A stretch of 64,000 nucleotides of DNA from positions 372,001 to 436,000 of the forward strand of contig NC_018387.1 of NCBI RefSeq assembly GCF_000208865.1, given 5' to 3'. Positions 57,801-64,000 of the stretch are shown one piece after another. Each line of letters opens with the position of its first letter. The stretch's first letter is position 1. Below the pieces are notes generated by a model. That model did no database searches and had not been told where the DNA came from. It saw nothing but the letters and a program-made list of their open reading frames with translations. The stretch comes from Neospora caninum Liverpool. Its lineage: Eukaryota; Apicomplexa; Conoidasida; Eucoccidiorida; Sarcocystidae. A program made the position numbers and the translations under genes.

Positions 57801-58985
57801 GTCGTCTCGTCAGGTGACCTTCGTTTTCTTATTCGGGGTAGCGAGATCTTTGGGGCACGCCTCTTCCCTTCCGTTTGATATAGGATAAGTGATCAGGAAG
57901 TGAGCAGCGTGTGCAAAAGAGGTGTCGCCAACTTCGGTCTCTCGCATTCTATCTGCATCCCCTCAAGAGGAAGCAAGCGCTTGCCGTCCAATCAGCCACA
58001 TTCCCTCGATTCCCTTTCCATCAACTGGTAACACAAGCAACGGTTCTGGACAACCACGCGGGCAAAATCGGATGGCGAGATGGCCGCTCTCCGACTGCGT
58101 AAAAACTGTGGACTGCGTTCATTCGAACGGTGTAATTTTTTTATTGCGTTCTTTAAGAGCGAAATGACCCGTTAAAACGCTCAATGATTGGGTCCCATGA
58201 AAAGCAGCCTCACCCTCGGGGGCACGTGCTTTTTTTGGATGTGGCAATGCATGATGTAGGCAATGTGTTTGTGTGAGTCTCACGTTTGCAAGTCTCTAGA
58301 CTTTTATAGCGGACACGATTTGCGCAAAAGCCGAAACAACTTGCTAATGATTCTGCACGAGATCTTAGCTCCCTTTCGTCAGCTGAGCAATCATCAAAGC
58401 GACGTCATCGCGTTCAGCTCGTCTGGCTCTGTTGTGTCTCGATTTCTCCGAAAGGCTGAGCACATTTCGTGGCCTTCGCTTTTCAGATTTTTTGAGAGAC
58501 CATTTGTTGAGAGTTTTTTCTTTTTCGAATGACCTAGCCATTCGTCTGAAGGGTGCGAAGCAGTACTCCGGATTGAATGGCGGGTGCAACTGTTTCTCAA
58601 TTTTTTTCGTCCGCGAGCCTGGTCCGTGTCACGCCGTTCCTTTCTTGACCGCAAACGTGAGCGCGATGCGCTGCAGTCGACTGCTTGTCAAACTGTATTC
58701 TGTCCGATCGGAAGACGGACAAGACACTACCACTGTGTCGTCCTCGCTGCTGTCGCCTCTCTGTCTATATTGATCTCGCACTGTTGATCGTTTTTCCTCT
58801 CCCGCTACGGTTCCCCTGGCTTTCTTGGTCCTTCACCACTCATCTCGTGCCTCTTCCTTGTGTCCAGTCTGTTCCCGCGAGCTTCACTTCTCTCCTCTGT
58901 GCCCACAATTCTGTCATGCGGTGAGCTTCCTAGAGACCACTGCAGTGTTTTCAGGTCGCCCTAGTTCCTCTGCTCCTGACAGCAA
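54886..58985. other. Long divergent intergenic region
   Basis: Lies between the start of the UBZ4-like/DUSP/MORN gene (minus) and the kinase locus (plus). No gene assigned. An ATG in good context at 55006 (minus, ACAATGAAG) opens an overlapping frame to 54737 that runs through the first exon of the neighbouring gene in another phase and may be an upstream open frame. Minus-strand pieces near 56416-56234 and 56250-56100 look mildly helical but have no domain. The stretch 56.6-58.9 kb is lower in GC and appears non-coding. Confidence 0.4.
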
Positions 58986-61900
58986 ATGATGGGAGCGTCG
59001 GATAGCGCACAGGTGCCGGACTCTATTCCGCTAGGTCGGGGCATAGTGGCGCACATTGACAAATCTTGTTGCCAGGGAGCAGGAGGTTATGGAGTTGTCT
59101 ACGGAGGGCACCTTTCTCCTTCTGGTCAGCTCGTTGCGATAAAGGCAGTGCAGCGCCACCAGCAAGTTCTTCTTTTGCTCAGCCGCATGAGAAAATACCA
59201 ACTAGAGCAACACCGCGTCGACGTGCTTCCTGAGAATTCGCGGCCCACCACGGGTTCGTCGCCTCTAGTGGCTGAGGAAGAAAACCACAGGAAAGATTCC
59301 ACTGATTCCTATGGAGATGCGCCCGCTGTGACCATGCGACTAGGCTCTCGAGGCGCTTCTCGGCCAGGTGACGGCGTGATGTGCGCGCTTCCACCGCACC
59401 CGATTCTTCCTCTTCCTAGCTCGATGCCGGCTTGTGACGACGGCGATCTGAACCCGACATCGGGTGATGCAGAGGCGAACGTGGAAAACGGTGAGGGGAA
59501 AAGTGGTGTTGGAAGTGACTCGCAGGGTGCCGAAAGAGCGTGCGAAAGGGCGGCCGACAGCAACGCATGCCACTTGGCGGCAAAGCGTTTCGAGCACGAG
59601 GAGTTTGCTCCAGAGGCCGAAGCACAGATCGGCACAACTCAAGAAGAGAAGCGGGAGACAGCTGTGACGCTCGAGACCAGGCACGACGGAGACACGCTGA
59701 GAGATGCCCCAAGTTGTCATGCGTCAAAAATCAAAGCCTAACGGCTCGAAGCACTTTATCGTCCCGAAGCTGTAAGAACGGCCAAGGGACCGAAACTTCT
59801 TCGACTTCCCCCCCCGCGGTCGATCTTTGAATCCCCGAATCTTCTCCGCGTTTATGGAATCTACCCGTGTCTCCACACTGGTCAGCTGTTCACTGTTATG
59901 GAGAGACTCGAAGGACCGCCGCTTCGCTCCTATCAGCTCGAGAGATATTCCGAGGTTCTTCCGACGGAAATGGAAGCCTTCAGGATCGTTTTCCCTGTCC
60001 TAAAGAGACTCCAGGAGCTCCATGAGAAAGGGGTAAGCGAGAGGCCCAGGGAAGCAAAACGGCCGTGGACGGCAGCTGTAGAACCGCGTATGTACACACA
60101 CACACATTTGCATGTGTGTTCATCCTACATAGAACGCTTCCGGTGGAAACGCGTTCGAGTCCAGTGAACGAGGCGTCCTTCCTTCGTTTTTCGAGTGTTC
60201 CTCGTCCGTCACCCGGACTTTTATTTTTCCGCGTCTGTTTCCCCCGTTGCAGTTCATCCACGGGGACATAAAGGTGGAGAATTTGATGTTCGGTCACTCT
60301 CCTCCTAAGCTAGAGGATCTCACGATCGTCGAGCTCGATACGCTCCTTCCTCACATTCCCGATGCCGATGGCCTAACGCCTCTCCCGTTGAACTGTCCAG
60401 CTCTGGGCGAGAAGTTTCTGAAAGAGACTGATTTGGCAAACCTGAACTCTTCTGCGACGAGACACAAAGAAACAGAAGCGACGACTCTGAAGGCACCAGA
60501 CACCCGTTGATCTGGGCTCTTGGGCCCTCCATTCCAGGAGAGGCACAGCGGCCTCGCCCTCAGTTCGCACCTGGGATGTACCGGTGGTCTGTTCCGTTGT
60601 GCTCGAGGGAAACGAAGTGATACACGCGGGGACGACGGACTTCTCCAAGAAAGGCAATGCGCGCGCAGCTTGTGGACGGTGTGCAGGCTGCGTTGGCGAC
60701 AACTTCACTCCCCAGTATATGTCCCGAATGAGATCTTTGTAGAAAGGAAAGTCTCACCGTACGTTGATGTCTACGCCGTGGGCTGTCTCCTGTACCTTCT
60801 CATGGAAGGGTGTTTCCCCCGTGAACCGGAGTGCGTTGCGAGGTACGAAGGTCCCTTCCAGGCAGCACTCGAGACGCGACTCTGCGCAGTTTTCTGACCG
60901 ACACTTTACGAGCGTTTCTCGTAGATTTCGACCGCTAAGGGAAACTTATCTCCATGCTGGAATACGTTGGACGGTTCACGGGAAACCTTTCTGCTCATTG
61001 CATACAGCCGTTAAACTGTTATGTACGTGCGAGGATTCGCTGCATCAAATGCGTTTTGGTCGCCTGCAATCTTTGAATACGCTGGGGACCGGCTTCACCA
61101 TCCCTGTCCTAGTGAGAAGAGCGGCAACGGCATTGGGCAGACCGACCGTGCAAACTATCTCTGAAAGGATTCGTTGGCTGGAGGGTAACGGAGTTTTTGT
61201 CTCTTTCGTGTCTCCGTTTGCATCGGAGAGTCCCTTTTCTTTCCGATGTCGTTCGCAGAAATGCCGTTTTGAGCACTGGAGCAACAAGCAGGCTGGGAGC
61301 GGAACCGCTGTTCCGTCGAGCCAAGAGAAACTACTCGACATTCTGTGAGAACTTCATGGGGCGCCTTCTCTACACGAATCGGAGGTATCGAGCTGGCGAC
61401 GCGGCCGAGGCTCTTCGGCATCCCTGGATTGGCTGTATGGCTTGGTTGCTCGAGGAGGAAGAGAAAAAAAAGGAGAGGAGAGGAAGACAGCCGAGAGACG
61501 AAAGGCCAGGGAGGAGAGACACAAGACCTACTGGGAGGCAACCACGAGGCAGACGAGGAGAAGGTGAACGACGACGACTCAGTTTCCACTGGCAGCATCG
61601 AGACACAGGACGCATTCGGTTCGGGGCCGGGAGGGTTCGATCGATCAGTATCGGCCCCAGACGCACGCGGGGAAAGGGAAGGATTCGAAGTTGCTTTGAA
61701 AGCACCAAGCTTCGAGACGAAGCATTCCACTGTGGCCTCTCCGAACTCGACGGCTGCAGCGACAGACTTGGAGGAGGTAGGGGACCTCTGGAGCCCAGAG
61801 ATGTCGCCGACTGTAGCTGAGGCGTTTGAGGCTAAGCGTCCGTCTGTCGACGGTTCGTCTTCTTTTGGACTCGACTCGTCGCCGCCCGTTTCGCCCCTTT

Positions 61901-63080
61901 TCATGGGGGCTAGGCAGAAATGTCACAATGTGCAGGCCGCGGAGCGGCGCTGTCGTTCCGTGGGTTTAAACCGCGCGTGTGCAGCCTCAAGCCTCAGCCC
62001 GTTGGAAACGTATCTAGAGGAGGGAGGCGAAGAGTCTTCAGCGCAGAAAGAAGAGAAAGAAGAGAGTGTGGTCGGCTGGGGCGGTCGGGTCCGCGAGACG
62101 CAGGTGTTGCCAAGGATCAGCACAGAGAAACGGGGAGGCCAGACTGGGATGCGACTTCTCCAGAGGAGACGAAAGGTGGGCGTCTCAACAGAGCCCCTGC
62201 CGAATCATTGGCAAGAGGAGAGGACTCAAACGCTGCTATCGAACCGGAAAGGCAGAGTGCCTTTTGGCACAGAAAATGACGGGGCGCAGGAACAGGGGAA
62301 AATACGGGAAAACGTGACGCCCACGCCGTAGAGTGGAGGGTGGCTCGGGATTTTGTTTGGCAGCAGCGGGTCGGAGGCTGGTGAATTCTCAGCTTGTCGG
62401 ACAGAGAGAAATCCACACGGTTCATCCAGGTTAGATGGGATGCTGAGAGAGATGATGTTTTCTCCGGAGGGGAGAAGGAGCATCGACTGGGAGAGATGAC
62501 GCTGGCAGCTTCTGCGCCACGTGAACAAGGCTGGCCGTTCCCTCTTTTCCCCAGCAAAGCAGAAGCAGTGGAGGAGGAACAAGGCGGAAGCGCTGTGCAG
62601 GAGAGGAGGGAAACGATGAGGCGGAGACAGAAAGCAGATAGAGTGGAAGGAGCCAGGGGAGAAACATGGCTGGCAGGATGGCATCAAAGGAGCGAGGAAG
62701 GAGAAAAACGACAAGGATCCGAATTTGGTTGCTGCAGTTAGTCTCGCTGTTTGGAACGGCAGCACACCCACTCCGTCTTTATTGCCTGACAGTACCTCTC
62801 GAGCAGTGGGTGGCTTAGTGCGTTCAGACAGGGGCAAGAAACTGGATTTGAAGAGGAAGAGCGGGAGGGAGACGGCAGAGACACAACGAATTGCAGTGGA
62901 ACTGTAGACCACGGTTGGCAAGCAAAAACTGGTGCACACGAAATAAAGAAGACGACCGATCGTGTCTTGTCTGCCGCGGACCTGGAAAACGTAGGTGAAG
63001 AGGCGAAAGCCGACGATGGCCTCTTATCCGGTCTCGTTAGCTTCCTATCGCGCCCTCTGGTTGGAGACACAAGCAGCTGA
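58986..63080 (+). pseudogene. Degenerate protein-kinase gene, ROPK-like in parts
   Basis: Kinase subdomains appear in order: glycine-rich loop GAGGYGVVYGG and VAIK (exon 1, from ATG 58986), subdomain V around LFTVMERLEG, catalytic loop IHGDIKVEN (HGD instead of HRD), a DFS in place of DFG, an activation-loop end, DVYAVG of subdomain IX, and a subdomain XI block near AAEALRHPW. Introns 60033-60252 and 60843-61258 are intact and in phase. The coding frame is broken by TAA at 59739, TGA at 60508, a frame change just after that stop, another at the TATAT run 60716-60721, and a third at the A8 run 61464-61471; the acidic tail then continues in a new frame to TAG at 62329, with more coding-like sequence in shifting frames to a TGA at 63078. 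HGD loops and a large insert after the VAIK Lys recall coccidian rhoptry kinases, but no signal peptide is seen. Sequencing error could explain the homopolymer sites but hardly both stops. Confidence 0.7.
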
Positions 63081-64000
63081 CGCAAGCAGGAAACCACGAG
63101 CGGTACGAGAAGGATCCGCCACGCATTTGTGGCGAAAGAGATGCGATGAAGGCGATGAACAGCGTTGTAGTCTTGGTTTTCCTTTAACGTCCCTTTTCCG
63201 AGTTAGGGGAGGGAACGATAGCACCGCCAAACACGTGTTCGTTTCTCTGTATAAGGGTGGTTGGCCCTCTGACCGCGAAGAGAAGCCAACAACGCTACGA
63301 CCCTCCGCCTTTCTAAACCTTTCTTTGACCTTGTATATATTTTTGTGAAAGATGCACACGGCCGGACCGGTTTTGCAGTCGGTTAAATCGATGTACCCCA
63401 CAATGTCTATCTCTGGAATAAAAATACCGGTAAACAATACAAAAGGAAACACAGCGTATGTCTGTCTTTCTATGGCAGACGCACCCTGGTGACATTCTGT
63501 TTTCCTCGCACTGTGCAGAAGCCACGCAGTACAGAGCTACACATAGGAGTTTCCAGCTTTTCCTGCTTTAGTCTGTTGCCGTTGATGGCGCCGTGGTTTT
63601 CACTAGACGTCGCTGCCAGGTGTCCGTACGTACAGTTTTATTCTTCGCCCCTGTAACGCAAAGCCTATATTTCCCCCTGTATTTGAAAGGGGCATTCTCT
63701 CGCAATATGCGAGGTCCAACTCGGAAAAAGCTTGAAGTGAAATCCAGCTCTTCAAAATTTCCCCTAGAGTTGGTTCCACGCTCGGCTCACGAATGCAAAA
63801 CATGTGCACCGGTCGTTATCTTGCTTGTGCACCTGTGTTCTGGATGTTACGTCTCGGTGGCAGGACTTCATGCTCGTTCGCTTTCGCGGATCATGGACCT
63901 TCGCGATCGGACTGAAGTTCGTGTTTGTCGTACGAAATAGCCTTGCATCTGCGATTTAGATCCGTTTCGAGTCTCCAATGTACGAACGTTCTGGTATCCG
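63081..64000. other. Right-hand end, no gene seen
   Basis: 3' flank of the kinase locus. A plus-strand frame at 63593-63940 has no recognisable content. Nothing else supports a feature. Confidence 0.5.

Noticed and set aside
59190..59741. Hidden intron removing the TAA at 59739
   Set aside because: No pyrimidine tract with AG lies just after the stop in the right phase, and the preceding 180 codons are open and coding-like; kept only as a possibility under the pseudogene entry.

Overview
The window is nuclear DNA from a coccidian apicomplexan of the Toxoplasma/Hammondia/Neospora group. This is inferred from GC-rich exons broken by many short introns with GT donors and pyrimidine-rich acceptors, start contexts of the AAAATGG/ACAAAATG type, abundant (TA)n microsatellites in introns, and the gene content. 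No bacterial or organellar features are seen. Two 100-base N runs (12223-12322 and 19657-19756) show it is a scaffold. I rebuilt genes by joining exons whose reading phase agrees across every junction; a gene coordinate spans first to last coding base, and exons are listed in the evidence.

Layout, left to right: a ten-exon histidine-phosphatase (phosphoglycerate-mutase-like) gene (+, 2760-8070); about 3-4 kb without an assignable gene; a nine-exon gene of unknown function (+, 12475-18741, 5' end next to an assembly gap); a compact six-exon MCTS1/MCT-1 orthologue (-, 21293-23371) that is easy to miss because no exon exceeds 134 bases; an intronless dual-specificity phosphatase with a very long Arg/Ser- and Glu-rich tail (-, 26129-29098); a three-exon gene for a likely mitochondrial 160-residue protein (+, 30473-31926); a possible tiny two-exon gene (+, 33054-33476); the delta subunit of coatomer in ten exons (+, 35193-40395); a four-exon Cys-rich protein (-, 43588-45309); an eight-exon protein combining a RAD18-type zinc finger, a DUSP domain and MORN repeats (-, 47950-54885); and a broken protein-kinase gene (+, about 58986-63080).

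Most genes are unrelated housekeeping or regulatory genes: translation (MCTS1), Golgi-ER traffic (delta-COP), phosphate signalling (two phosphatases) and mitochondrial function. The two loci that deserve attention are the UBZ4-like/DUSP/MORN protein, which carries ubiquitin-system modules without a protease domain, and the kinase locus, which keeps its exon-intron frame and kinase subdomains but has at least two in-frame stops and three frame changes.
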